DNA from: Anaerobaca lacustris
GTDB taxonomy: Bacteria; Planctomycetota; Phycisphaerae; Sedimentisphaerales; Anaerobacaceae
DNA length: 64,000 nt
Reading direction: 5' to 3'
Assembly (NCBI RefSeq): GCF_030012215.1
Contig: NZ_JASCXX010000012.1
Span: 105,792 to 169,791, forward strand
Both the position numbers and the translations under genes were made by a program. The notes beneath the pieces are model-generated. The model was not told where the DNA came from. It did not search any database and saw only the letters and a program-made list of their open reading frames with translations. Below are positions 35,720 to 44,679 of this stretch, piece after piece (the first letter of the stretch is position 1; every line of letters starts with the position of its first letter).

Positions 35720-36532
35720 TCAGCCAAGAGACGGCCTGCGCCAGTCTCCGATTCCGTCCCACCAGTAGGACACGTAGTCGACGGGCCGGACCTCGCTGCG
35801 ACTTCTTTTGCTGATCTCGATGGCCATGTCACGCAGTTGACGCATGCACGTCAGGCCGCCCAGCCGCCAGGCCGTGGCGCCGATGTCTACGGCTTCCTTT
35901 TCGGCTTTCGGCAGGCTGGTGACATCGATGGTCAGCAGGGTAGCCAGCCGCTCGGCATGAGGCTGGAGCCGCTCCTGCCACTGTTGCTGCTGCTGCGCTT
36001 CGCGCGCGAAGGCCTCGGCCAGAAGACGCTCCCGCCGCTCGTGGCGGGCCCGTCGCTCGGCCTCGATCCGGGCCAGACGTTCCGCCCGGTGTTTTCGACT
36101 CTCCGGCAGCAGCATTTCGACCAGGCCCGCAACGGGGTCGACGACCACCCATACGATGAACGTCGTTCCCAGGGTCCCCAACGCGACACCCACCAGAAAT
36201 CGGCCCGGATCGGTGACGCCCAGCATCCCCAGAACGCCCGCCAGGCCGCCCAGCAACGGGGCCGCGACGTATAGACCCATGTAGTAGTGCGTGCTCGTCA
36301 GCGGGTGTTCCTGGGCGATGTACTGTGTGCTGCCGACGCCGCGAAACAGGGCGAACAGATACAGGCTGACCAGCAGGAAGACCACCAGGGCCGAGTGGCC
36401 CGAAAGGGTGAAGATAAGCCACCACTTGAACCCCGCCTCGTGCAACGCCCGTACGACGATGTAACCCACGCAGAGCATGAACCAGGTCATGCTGGCCAGA
36501 TGCATCCGTTTTAGCAGCCGCCGTACGCTCAT
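35720..36532 (-). CDS. Membrane protein with basic/Gln-rich C-terminal domain, unknown function
   Basis: I do not recognise this 270-residue protein. It has four membrane segments in the first 140 residues (around ASMTWFMLCVGYIVVRAL, SALVVFLLVSLYLFALF, GLYVAAPLLGGLAGVLGML and GTLGTTFIVWVVV). A highly charged coiled-coil-like stretch follows (RKHRAERLARIEAERRARHE) with a run of five Gln. It ends with a soluble C-terminus containing DYVSYWWDGIGDW. The ATG at 36532 is preferred to an upstream extension that is arginine-rich. It lies 46 bp after the Wza-like gene and is probably co-transcribed, so a role in polysaccharide export is possible. Confidence 0.65.
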   Translation of the reverse strand: MSVRRLLKRMHLASMTWFMLCVGYIVVRALHEAGFKWWLIFTLSGHSALVVFLLVSLYLFALFRGVGSTQYIAQEHPLTSTHYYMGLYVAAPLLGGLAGVLGMLGVTDPGRFLVGVALGTLGTTFIVWVVVDPVAGLVEMLLPESRKHRAERLARIEAERRARHERRERLLAEAFAREAQQQQQWQERLQPHAERLATLLTIDVTSLPKAEKEAVDIGATAWRLGGLTCMRQLRDMAIEISKRSRSEVRPVDYVSYWWDGIGDWRRPSLG

Positions 36533-36578
36533 GCTCTCTCTTGCGGTATGCGGTCCTGCCCGACGAGAGGCCGCACCA

Positions 36579-37346
36579 TCAATACCGGCCACCGCCCGAT
36601 GGTCTGTAGCCGCCCGCGTCGGTCGGCGGGTTCTGAACGAGATACCACCCGTAAAACGCCCTCGCAACCGGGCTGATGAACTCTTCGATCAGCAGGCCGA
36701 TCGACGCCAGAATCGTCGGCGGCACGAAGACGATGTCGCCCTCTTCCAGAAGCACGTCCTTGGTCGTGTCACCGTGCTTGACGAGCTTGATGAAATCGAC
36801 CTCGAAAATCATCGCCTTCTGGTCTTCGAGTGCAGAGGGACGAATGACCTGGATGCGCCTCTCCCAGGCCATTGGGGTCGGGTAGGCGTCGATCACGGCG
36901 GTCACAAGCGTGTCGCGACCGGTGTAGGTGCGCGGACCGGGCCGCGACACCTGTCCGACGACGTAGTAGAGTTTGCTGGCATAGGCGCCGACCCGCACGT
37001 CGATGGGGTAGTCGCCGGGCAGCGCGTAAAGCTCTGCGACCTTCTGCTCGAGGATGAGCGCGACCTCACGCGGGGTCTTGCCCGCCACTTCGATCTCGCC
37101 GAACGCCTCGAAGCTGATCTTGCCGTCCGGCCGAATTCGTTGGCGCTGCATGTCGATCTGGGGCACGTCGGCACAGTGGATCTCGACTTCATCCGGCGGC
37201 TGGAACACGTAGTTCTCCGCGGTCACGTCGACTTCGTAGGGTTTGACGAAGGCGCGGATGTCCTCGGCGTTCGAGGGAAAGCACCCTGCGAGCAGACTGA
37301 TGCCGAACAAGACAGCTACGAGCCCAAGTGGTTTCAATCGATTCAC
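36579..37346 (-). CDS. Wza-like polysaccharide export lipoprotein
   Basis: The 255-residue protein has a lipoprotein signal (GISLLAGC, lipidated Cys22), then a polysaccharide-export domain (FQPPDEVEIHCADVPQID, IRPDGKISFEAFGEIEVAGKT) and one SLBB-like soluble-ligand domain (YYVVGQVSRPGPRTYTGRD). A hydrophobic C-terminal helix follows. Full-length Wza is longer and has two SLBB domains, so this is a short version, as found in other planctomycete/cyanobacterial loci. It would form the outer-membrane exit for polymer with the Wzc-type kinase. The start is GTG at 37346 with AAGGAGAG; a promoter lies at 37436-37465. Confidence 0.85.
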   Translation of the reverse strand: MNRLKPLGLVAVLFGISLLAGCFPSNAEDIRAFVKPYEVDVTAENYVFQPPDEVEIHCADVPQIDMQRQRIRPDGKISFEAFGEIEVAGKTPREVALILEQKVAELYALPGDYPIDVRVGAYASKLYYVVGQVSRPGPRTYTGRDTLVTAVIDAYPTPMAWERRIQVIRPSALEDQKAMIFEVDFIKLVKHGDTTKDVLLEEGDIVFVPPTILASIGLLIEEFISPVARAFYGWYLVQNPPTDAGGYRPSGGGRY

Positions 37347-37435
37347 TCTGACTCTCCTTTATGTCGAAGTTATCGGACTTTGTCGTTGTGCTCTGCCGCC
37401 GCGCAACGGTCCCGTGCAGAAACACGGCGCGAATG

Positions 37436-37465
37436 CTTATAGTCTAACATCGTACATCGCGTCAA
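37436..37465 (-). promoter_or_regulatory. Predicted sigma70 promoter for the Wza-like gene
   Basis: Read on the minus strand: TTGACG (37465-37460), 18 bp, TATAAG (37441-37436). It would give a leader of about 85 nt before the GTG at 37346, making the export lipoprotein independent of the main polysaccharide operon. Confidence 0.6.
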
Positions 37466-37630
37466 GAATCTTGATAGAAATCCGTCGTTCGAGCCGGACG
37501 CGCGGAGAAAAGCATAAAAAGGTTTTGTGGGCGACGGTCCAGTCCGTATGGTAGATGGCGGGGACGGTCGATCGACGCTCGTCGGATGGGGCCGTCAAGG
37601 ACAGGTTGCGGCTGTGGGAGGTTCGTGGTC

Positions 37631-39781
37631 ATGGGCGATCCTGGTGCTTTGGGAGGTGTGAGGAAACGCGACGGTCGCGTCGTGGCGTTCGACGCCGGGA
37701 GAATCCGGGACGCGATCCGACGCGCGTCGTTCGAGGTCCTCGCCGATGAGAAACAGGCCGCCGACGTCGCGGCCGAGGCGACGCGGGGGGTCGTCGATCA
37801 TCTGACGCGGCGCTACGGCGAGGGCGTCGCCGATATCGAGAGCATTCAGGACGTTGTGGAGACGGTCCTGATGAGCGAGGGCCACAGCCGTATTGCCAAG
37901 GCGTATATCCTGTATCGGGAACGCCGGTCGCAGGTCCGTCTGGCCAAGGCCGCCTTCGGTTCGAGAGACGATCTCAAGCTCTCGATCAACGCCGTCGAAG
38001 TGCTCAAGAGGCGGTACCTGCTCAAGAACGAGGCCCGGCGCGTGGTCGAGACGCCGAGCGAGCTGTTCGGCAGGGTGGCGCGCCACGTGGCCCAGGCGGA
38101 GGCGGACTACGGATCGCCGGCGGCCGTCGAGGAGGCGCAGCGGCGATTCTACGAGATGATGCGAAGCCTGGAGTTCCTTCCCAATTCGCCGACCTTGATG
38201 AACGCCGGCACGCGTCTGGGCCAGCTCTCGGCCTGCTTCGTCATCCCGGTCGATGACTCGATCGAAGGCATCTTCAAGGCGCTCGGGGAGATGGCCCGCA
38301 TCCACCAGACCGGGGGCGGCACGGGGTTCGCCTTCTCTCGGCTTCGTCCGCGCGGCGACGTGGTCGCCTCGACGCAGGGCCACGCCTCCGGCCCGATCTC
38401 CTTCCTGAGCATTTTCGACAAGGCCACGGAGATCATCGTTCAGGGCGGCAAGCGGCGGGGGGCCAACATGGGCATTCTGCGCTGCGATCATCCGGACGTC
38501 GTCGAATTCATCGAGGCGAAGGGCCGCCGCGGCGTTCTGACGAATTTCAATCTCTCCGTGGGGATTACCGACAAGTTCATGCGGGCGGTGGTGAACGGCC
38601 GGGACTTTGCGCTGGTCAACCCGCGGACCGGCAGACCCTCGGGACGGATCAAGGCGGGCGCCCTGTTCGATATGATGGTCAACGCCGCCTGGCGGACGGG
38701 CGACCCGGGGCTGGTCTTCCTTGACCACATCAACCGGCACAACCCCACGCCGCAGCAGGGGGCCATCGAGGCGACCAACCCGTGCGGCGAAGTGCCCCTG
38801 TTGCCGTTCGAGAGCTGCATCCTTGGCTCGATCAATCTGGCCCGAATGGTGGCCGAAGGCCGCCCCAGGCGGGCCGCCGCAACGGTGGACTGGGACAAAC
38901 TTCGCGACCGGGTCCACTGGGGCGTGCGGTTTCTCGACGACGTGATCGACGTCAATCGTTATCCGCTCGAATCCATCGCCGACGTGACCAGGCGCAACCG
39001 AAAGATCGGCCTGGGAGTGATGGGGTTTGCGGATATGCTGATCCGCCTGGGCATCGCCTACGATTCACCGCAGGCCGTGACGTTCGCACGCAGGCTCATG
39101 CGGTTCATTCACACCGAGTCGCTCAACGCCTCGGCGCAACTGGCTCGCGACAGGGGAGCGTTCCCTGCGTTCCGGCGATCGATCCACGCCCAAGGCGGCC
39201 GCCGGCTTCGCAACGCCACGGTCAATACGATTGCCCCGACCGGGACGATCAGCATCATCGCCGGCTGCTCGAGCGGGATCGAGCCGCTGTTCGCCGTCAG
39301 TTTCGTTCGCCACGTCCTATCCGGGACGCGGCTCTTCGAGGTCAACCCGTGGTTCGAGAGGATCGCTCGCGAGCGAGGCTTCTACAGCCGCCAGATGCTG
39401 GCCGACGTGGCGGCGAGCGGATCGTTGACGAACGTCAAAGGCATCCCGCCGGATGTGAAACGACTGTTCGTCACGACGTTCGACGTGCCGGCCAGGCAGC
39501 ACCTGGAGATCCAGGCCGCGTTTCAGAAGCACACCGACAACGCCGTCTCGAAGACGATCAACCTGCCGGCCGATGCGACGGTGGACGGGGTCCGCGAGAT
39601 CTATCTGGCGGCCCACCGGCTCCGGTGCAAGGGCATCACGATCTACCGCTACGGCTCCAAGAGCGAGCAGGTGCTCTCGATGGGCGAGCCCAACGCCTAT
39701 GGGCAGGGCCCGTCCGACGACCTGGTGTCGGTGGAGGACGACTACTCCGGCGGCTGCATCTCGGGCCTCTGTGATTTCTGA
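37631..39781 (+). CDS. nrdJ: Adenosylcobalamin-dependent (class II) ribonucleotide reductase
   Basis: A 716-residue NrdJ. It has an N-terminal ATP-cone (about 8-95: VRKRDGRVVAFDAGRIRDAI), CFVIPVDDS with the first active-site Cys near 202, NPCGEVPLLPFESC with the radical-site Cys near 385, GLGVMGFADMLI, APTGTISIIAGCSSGIEP and a C-terminal redox pair (Cys709 and Cys714). It reduces ribonucleotides to deoxyribonucleotides with adenosylcobalamin, independent of oxygen. The length and cone are typical of class II enzymes of anaerobes and facultative bacteria. ATG at 37631 is preferred because GGGAGG lies nine bases upstream. No cobalamin riboswitch or NrdR box was recognised before it. Confidence 0.93.
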   Translation: MGDPGALGGVRKRDGRVVAFDAGRIRDAIRRASFEVLADEKQAADVAAEATRGVVDHLTRRYGEGVADIESIQDVVETVLMSEGHSRIAKAYILYRERRSQVRLAKAAFGSRDDLKLSINAVEVLKRRYLLKNEARRVVETPSELFGRVARHVAQAEADYGSPAAVEEAQRRFYEMMRSLEFLPNSPTLMNAGTRLGQLSACFVIPVDDSIEGIFKALGEMARIHQTGGGTGFAFSRLRPRGDVVASTQGHASGPISFLSIFDKATEIIVQGGKRRGANMGILRCDHPDVVEFIEAKGRRGVLTNFNLSVGITDKFMRAVVNGRDFALVNPRTGRPSGRIKAGALFDMMVNAAWRTGDPGLVFLDHINRHNPTPQQGAIEATNPCGEVPLLPFESCILGSINLARMVAEGRPRRAAATVDWDKLRDRVHWGVRFLDDVIDVNRYPLESIADVTRRNRKIGLGVMGFADMLIRLGIAYDSPQAVTFARRLMRFIHTESLNASAQLARDRGAFPAFRRSIHAQGGRRLRNATVNTIAPTGTISIIAGCSSGIEPLFAVSFVRHVLSGTRLFEVNPWFERIARERGFYSRQMLADVAASGSLTNVKGIPPDVKRLFVTTFDVPARQHLEIQAAFQKHTDNAVSKTINLPADATVDGVREIYLAAHRLRCKGITIYRYGSKSEQVLSMGEPNAYGQGPSDDLVSVEDDYSGGCISGLCDF

Positions 39782-39819
39782 CGGCGGCCGCCGCGACGAT
39801 GAGATACCTCGGTCGCGGG

Positions 39820-40848
39820 CTACTTGTAGTTGGCCAGGATGCTCTCGGCAACGGCCTCGGTGATGATCTTTTGGCCGAGCAGGCTGTGGATCGACTCGTC
39901 CATCGTCACCATGCCGTGCTTCTTGCCCGTTTCGATCACGCTTCGCAGGAAATAGCCGCCTTTGCGGCGGATGATGTTCCTTCCCGCGCTGGTCATCACC
40001 AGCACCTCGCAGGCGACCCGCTGCTTGCCATCCACGGTGGGGACCAGTTCCTGGTGGATGACGCCCTGAAGCGATTCGGCCAGCAGGAACCGCAGTTGTC
40101 CCTCGTCGTGCGCCGGCGCATAGCTGAGCAGCCGTTCGAGGATCTTGTCGATCGAGATGACGTGCAGCGTCGAGAGCACGAGCACGCCCGTCTCGGCGGC
40201 CGTCAGCGCGATCTTGATCGTCTCGTAGTCCCGCATCTCCCCGATGGCGATCACGTCGGGGTCCTGACGCAGCGCCGCCCGCAGGCCGCTTTGGAACGAC
40301 TGCGTGTCGCGCCCGATCTCCCGCTGGCGGACCACGCCGGTCTTGTTCACGTGGGTGTACTCGATCGGGTCCTCGATGGTGATGATGTGTTTCTCGCTGG
40401 TGGTATTGACCTCGTCGATCATCGCGGTCATTGAGGTGGTCTTGCCCTGGCTGGTGGCGCCGGTAATCAGGACCAGTCCTTTGCGGCGGCGGGCGAGGTC
40501 CCTGACGACGTCCGGCAGAAACAGCTCGGCGATCGTCCTTGCGTACGCGGGCAGGATGCGAATCGTCGCTCCCACGGCGCTGTCGAAGTACCCGATGTTG
40601 ATGCGATAGCGTCCGCTGTCTTCGGCCAGCATCAGATCATAGTCCAGCCGCTCCTCGAAGAGCTTTCTCTGCTCGACCGTCAGCAGGTCGTACGCGATCT
40701 CCTGGCTTTGCTGGGCCGTGAGCTTCTCCTTCGTCACCGGCACGAGCTTGCCGCCGATACGGAAGAGAATCGGCGCTCCGGCGCAGATGTGAATGTCCGT
40801 GGCCCCTTGCGCCTTGGCGTGTTCGAGCAACTGTCTGCGTGCGATCAT
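39820..40848 (-). CDS. pilT: PilT/secretion-family ATPase
   Basis: A 342-residue hexameric ATPase of the PilT/GspE family: N-terminal GATDIHICAGAPILFRIGGKL, Walker A GATSQGKTT (130-138), the Asp box ITIEDPIEYTH, Walker B DPDVIAIGEMRD and the His box STLHVISIDKILERLL. PilT powers type IV pilus retraction. The Walker A has S-Q where GPTGSGKST has S-G, still matching the minimal GxxxxGKT. No other pilus genes are nearby except a pseudopilin 7 kb away. It is 40 bp after TilS and probably co-transcribed with it. The start has AAGGAGGGACAAC. Confidence 0.88.
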   Translation of the reverse strand: MIARRQLLEHAKAQGATDIHICAGAPILFRIGGKLVPVTKEKLTAQQSQEIAYDLLTVEQRKLFEERLDYDLMLAEDSGRYRINIGYFDSAVGATIRILPAYARTIAELFLPDVVRDLARRRKGLVLITGATSQGKTTSMTAMIDEVNTTSEKHIITIEDPIEYTHVNKTGVVRQREIGRDTQSFQSGLRAALRQDPDVIAIGEMRDYETIKIALTAAETGVLVLSTLHVISIDKILERLLSYAPAHDEGQLRFLLAESLQGVIHQELVPTVDGKQRVACEVLVMTSAGRNIIRRKGGYFLRSVIETGKKHGMVTMDESIHSLLGQKIITEAVAESILANYK

Positions 40849-40888
40849 GTTGTCCCTCCTTTTGTGTTCTCGCTTGTGCGGATGGGGT

Positions 40889-42310
40889 TCATGCCGGCGT
40901 GACTCTCAGTTCGAGGATGCGACGTGTCTTGTCCGTGATCTTTGCGTGTTCACCGATGCGGACAGGGCAGACCCAGAGGATTCTCCCTGCGTCCTCGATG
41001 AGGAAGGTTCGCGAACGCACGTCGCCCGGCACTCTGGCGGCGGTGAGGAATTTGCCGAGCCTCTGGATGCGCTGCTGGCCGAGGGGAACGAACCGGTCGC
41101 CGACCCGACGGGCTCGCACGACCAGCGACAGGCGGACACGATCGAAATCGAGGCATTCCAGAAAAGGGTCCTTCCTGGCGGCGATTGCCGCGCTGTCCAC
41201 CGGCGTGGCATCGAGAACTTGCGCCTTGATGCAAAAGGGTCCGAATTGCGTCGTACCAGGCACGCGCAGTTCGACGGGGCCGGGCAGGTCTCGTCCCTGC
41301 GGGGTCGGCCTTCGCAGAACGACCTCGCGCGATTCACGCTGAGCCCGGAAGCCGTCGGGCAGGCTCAACCGTCGCTTCGCACCGCTTCGTCCGGCCAAGG
41401 CCAGCAGATCTCCGTAATGCCGCCGGGTCAGGTCGCGTTCGCCGAGGCCCAGCCCGGTCAGCAGTTGCCGCAGCAGTTCGACGGCGACCGGTTCGGCCAA
41501 TCCGGCCAGCGCCGTTGCGTCGATGCTGGCCGTGGTTCCATCGCAGTTCGCGTGCTGCTCGATCGCGACCGCCGCCTCCCGGGCGATTCGGTCGTACAAC
41601 CGCCCCGCAGAGACGGACAGGGCCGCCAGCTCGTCGACGAGCGAGCTGTTGCATTCGGCCTGCAGGGCCGGCAGCAGGTGGCGCCGGATACGATTGCGGG
41701 TGTGGACGCAGTCGGCGTTCGTATGGTCCTCGCGCCACGTCAGGTTTCGCGAGTGAAGATATGCCACGATCTCACAACGCGAGCAACACAACAGCAGGCG
41801 GACGAACGTCAGGCCGTCGCCGCCGCGTCGCGAGGGCCGGATGCCGGCCAGGCCTCGAAGGCCCGTCCCTCGTTCGAGCCGTTGGAGGACGGTCTCGGCG
41901 TTGTCGTTCTTCTGGTGGCCCATCGCAATCGACGGGCAACTGTGGTCGCGGGCGATCTCGGCCAGAGCGTTCAGACGCTGTTGCCGCGCTGCTGTTTCAA
42001 TGGAAAGGCGCTGTTCGCGTGCGTGGGCCTTCACGTCGATGGCCCTCGTGACGACGGGCACGTCCAGTTCGCGCGCCTGGTGGACGACGAAGGCCTCGTC
42101 GGCGTCGGCATCGGCCCCTCGCAGCCCGTGATTGAGGTGGGCGCAGAGCAGTTCGGCCGCGATGGCACGGCGTTGCGTCAATCGGCGCATCACGTGCAGC
42201 AGGGCGATGGAGTCGGCCCCGCCGGAGACGGCCAGCAGAATCCGTCCGGCCCCTGCAAACAGGTCGTTGTCCTGAACGAAATCCGCCACCTTCCGTTCAA
42301 GCGGTTCCAT
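40889..42310 (-). CDS. tilS: tRNA(Ile)-lysidine synthetase
   Basis: The 473-residue protein has the PP-loop SGGADS (29-34), HLNHGLRGADADADEAFV, MGHQKNDNAETVLQRL and RNRIRRHLLPAL, followed by a C-terminal TilS substrate-binding domain. TilS adds lysine to C34 of the CAU-anticodon isoleucine tRNA so that it reads AUA. The family's usual N-terminal start matches the ATG at 42310; an upstream extension of 52 residues overlaps a terminator hairpin and is rejected. It is the first gene of a minus-strand pair with the PilT-like ATPase. Confidence 0.92.
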   Translation of the reverse strand: MEPLERKVADFVQDNDLFAGAGRILLAVSGGADSIALLHVMRRLTQRRAIAAELLCAHLNHGLRGADADADEAFVVHQARELDVPVVTRAIDVKAHAREQRLSIETAARQQRLNALAEIARDHSCPSIAMGHQKNDNAETVLQRLERGTGLRGLAGIRPSRRGGDGLTFVRLLLCCSRCEIVAYLHSRNLTWREDHTNADCVHTRNRIRRHLLPALQAECNSSLVDELAALSVSAGRLYDRIAREAAVAIEQHANCDGTTASIDATALAGLAEPVAVELLRQLLTGLGLGERDLTRRHYGDLLALAGRSGAKRRLSLPDGFRAQRESREVVLRRPTPQGRDLPGPVELRVPGTTQFGPFCIKAQVLDATPVDSAAIAARKDPFLECLDFDRVRLSLVVRARRVGDRFVPLGQQRIQRLGKFLTAARVPGDVRSRTFLIEDAGRILWVCPVRIGEHAKITDKTRRILELRVTPA

Positions 42311-42356
42311 CGCTGTTTCCCGCCCGGCGTTCCTGGCACGCCGCGGTGACCAACAG

Positions 42357-42384
42357 AAAAGGGCCTGACGCAGTGTCAGGCCCT
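42357..42384 (-). terminator. Intrinsic terminator of the TPR-like lipoprotein gene
   Basis: On the minus strand, AGGGCCTGAC and GTCAGGCCCT form a perfect 10-bp stem with a 5-nt loop, directly followed by TTTT. It lies 39 bp past the lipoprotein stop and just before the TilS start. Confidence 0.9.
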
Positions 42385-42422
42385 GAAAAGGCGTTTGCTT
42401 CCGACGAACCTGTCCAACGACA

Positions 42423-43214
42423 TCAATTGTCGGATGTGGTGAGTTCTCTAATGCGGCGTTCGCCATACATTTTCCACTCGTCGTATCGGTCGCCCTCTCT
42501 GAGTACGGCTTCCTGATACAGTTCCAGGGCCTCGCCGCGACGCCGCAGTCTCCGATCCAGCATCGAGGCCGCGTAGAACCGGGCCGGGTAGGGCGTGTCC
42601 GGGTCCCACTGATACGCCCGCTGGTAGTAGAGCAGGGCGATCTCGTAGTCCTTGAAGTACTCGTAAATCCTCGCCGCCCGGTACGCCGCGTCGTCGATCT
42701 TGTCCGAATTCGGATACTGACGGATCAATGTGTTGTACTTCGACAACGCCACACGCAGCAATTCTTCATCCTTGAGAATCCCGATCGGCTCGGCCTGCCG
42801 CTGCGTTTCGACCGCGTCCAGATACATCTCGTCCGCCGCGGGGATTCGGGTCGTCGCCCGTAGGTCCGCCGGCATCACCTGGGCGTCGATGATATAGCGA
42901 TACTGCGGCATTCGGTCCAGGGCCCGCAACTCTTCCTGGGCCCAGCCGAGCTTGCGGTTGTCCCCGACGACGGTGTAGTGCGTAACGAGCAGCTCCAGGC
43001 TGCGACGGTAGGACCGCCGATACGTTGACACCTGTTCCACGAGGTCCACCTCATCCGTCGAGCCGACGACCTTGTCCGCCTCCGCCATCGGCACCGGGCT
43101 GGCGTAGGTGGTTCGCTGAGGCAATCGGTGGCCGAGCCCGCGATCCGAAGGGGTGCATCCCACGGCGGCGATCAGCAGGAGCAGGGTTGCGGCAATGATA
43201 ACGGTCCTTGTCAT
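42423..43214 (-). CDS. TPR-like lipoprotein
   Basis: A 263-residue protein with a clear lipoprotein signal (LLLLIAAVGC, Cys20). It then has a region rich in Tyr/Arg and C-terminal TPR-type helix pairs (VALSKYNTLIRQYPNSDKIDDAAYRAARI as a region near 165-193, and ALLYYQRAYQWDPDTPYPARF). It resembles BamD/YbgF-like outer-membrane lipoproteins and other planctomycete TPR lipoproteins, but I cannot name the partner. ATG at 43214 is chosen for AAAGGAGA spaced nine bases upstream. A hairpin terminator follows, making it a single-gene unit. Confidence 0.75.
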   Translation of the reverse strand: MTRTVIIAATLLLLIAAVGCTPSDRGLGHRLPQRTTYASPVPMAEADKVVGSTDEVDLVEQVSTYRRSYRRSLELLVTHYTVVGDNRKLGWAQEELRALDRMPQYRYIIDAQVMPADLRATTRIPAADEMYLDAVETQRQAEPIGILKDEELLRVALSKYNTLIRQYPNSDKIDDAAYRAARIYEYFKDYEIALLYYQRAYQWDPDTPYPARFYAASMLDRRLRRRGEALELYQEAVLREGDRYDEWKMYGERRIRELTTSDN

Positions 43215-43522
43215 CGGAAAGTCTCCTTTCAATTGTCCATCTGCCTATCTGCTCGTCCGGAGCGGACCGGACACGACGCCGTTGACGGCGTCAGGCCAAA
43301 CCCACAGACGGACTCAAGCATGATAACGACCCCAGTAGACCCCAAGTCGGCGATCCCGTCAAGTCCCAGCGCGGAAAAACTGCCGGATGCCGTCCAGCGC
43401 TCTGGAAATTCGTGTCTTTCCCATGCCCCATCGGGTACCATGACGCGTGGACAACATCCTTGCCGACGTGCCCATCGGTTTCGGCGGCGTGGCAGGGCCC
43501 CGACAGAAGGAGAATTGCGGCC

Positions 43523-44515
43523 ATGGACGCGTGGACAGAGACAAGACTCATGGATACCGTGCGGGCGTTTCAGCCGGCCTGCGTGATCCTGGCGGCGGCA
43601 GACCTGGACGTTTTCACGATCCTTGGCCGTCGACCGATGAGCGACGTGGCCCTGGCGGCGGCGCTGGATGCCAATGTGCGGGCGACCACGATCCTGCTTG
43701 ATGCCCTTGCGGCCCTTGAGTTGCTTGAAAAGGACGACGCCGGCTACCGGGTCTCGCCGGAGGTCGCCCGTCTGCTCAGCGCCGATTCGCCGAGCAGTGT
43801 CCTGGCGGCCCTGCGCCATCAGGCCAACTGCCTCCGCCGCTGGGGCCAGCTTGCCAGGGTCGTTCGCGATGGCGGGCCCGCCGAGCGGACACCCAGCATA
43901 CGCGGTGAAGCCGCCGACGTCGAGGCGTTCATCGGCGCGATGGACGTCTTCAGCGGCCCCATCGCCCCGACGGTGGTCGAGCGGCTGGGACCGTTGAGAT
44001 TCCAGCGTCTTCTGGACATCGGCGGCGCCTCGGGCACCTGGACGATTGCCTTTTTGCGGGCCGTCCCAGGCGGTACAGCCGTCTTGTTCGACCTGCCCGA
44101 GGTGACCCCGTTGGCGAAGGAACGCCTGACCGCGGCGAACCTGATCGACCGCGTCGCGCTTGTGCCGGGCGACTACGATCATGACGACCTGCCGGGCGGG
44201 GCCGACCTGGCGTGGCTCAGCGCCATCGCTCACCAGAACTCGCGCGAGCAGAATCGCGCCCTGTTCGCCAGGATTCACGCGGCCCTGACGGCCGATGGGA
44301 CGTTGGCGATTCGCGACGTCGTGCTGGACCGGTCCCGCACCAAACCGCCGGCCGGCGCCCTGTTCGCCGTCAATATGCTCGTGGGCACCGAAGGCGGCAA
44401 TTCCTACACCTTCGAGGAGTACCGCGACGACCTGGCCACGGCCGGCTTCGCCGACGTCGAGTTGCTGTACCAGGACGAAGGCATGCACTCCCTGATCCGC
44501 GCCCGCAAGGCCTGA
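43523..44515 (+). CDS. SAM-dependent O-methyltransferase (caffeate OMT-like)
   Basis: The 330-residue protein has an N-terminal winged-helix dimerisation part (DVFTILGRRPMSDVALAAAL, DAGYRVSPEVARLL). The catalytic domain has the SAM site LLDIGGASGTWTIAFL, FDLPEVTPLAKERL, GDYDHDDLPGGADLAWLSAI and GTLAIRDVVLD. This is the methyltransferase-2 family (caffeate, hydroxyneurosporene and similar O-methyltransferases). The His-containing active-site region reads LSAIAHQNSREQN. Substrate unknown. ATG at 43523 follows AGGAGA; longer frames are non-homologous. It is monocistronic and converges on the LamG gene. Confidence 0.85.
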   Translation: MDAWTETRLMDTVRAFQPACVILAAADLDVFTILGRRPMSDVALAAALDANVRATTILLDALAALELLEKDDAGYRVSPEVARLLSADSPSSVLAALRHQANCLRRWGQLARVVRDGGPAERTPSIRGEAADVEAFIGAMDVFSGPIAPTVVERLGPLRFQRLLDIGGASGTWTIAFLRAVPGGTAVLFDLPEVTPLAKERLTAANLIDRVALVPGDYDHDDLPGGADLAWLSAIAHQNSREQNRALFARIHAALTADGTLAIRDVVLDRSRTKPPAGALFAVNMLVGTEGGNSYTFEEYRDDLATAGFADVELLYQDEGMHSLIRARKA

Positions 44516-44567
44516 CGGCGTCTCCGGCGGACTTCGGCTCGCGTCATGCTCATCTGTCGTGACAAAT

Positions 44568-44613
44568 GCGAAATGCAGCATAGGTTGCGCGATGCGCCCA
44601 TGCTGCATTTCGC
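44568..44613. terminator. Bidirectional hairpin between convergent genes
   Basis: GCGAAATGCAGCAT (44568-44581) is perfectly complementary to ATGCTGCATTTCGC (44600-44613). The 14-bp stem lies between the stops of convergent genes, 52 bp after one and 66 bp after the other. It probably terminates both transcripts, though T-tracts are modest. Confidence 0.65.
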
Positions 44614-44679
44614 TTCGTGGATTCTTCTTCGTCGGGACGCCACAGCGCTACTGCGCAGGAGGAGGTCCCGAACTCTTTG

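Noticed and set aside
37442..37630. Cobalamin riboswitch or NrdR box before the class II ribonucleotide reductase
   Set aside because: No NrdR-like palindrome and no GCCACTG-type cobalamin box could be found.
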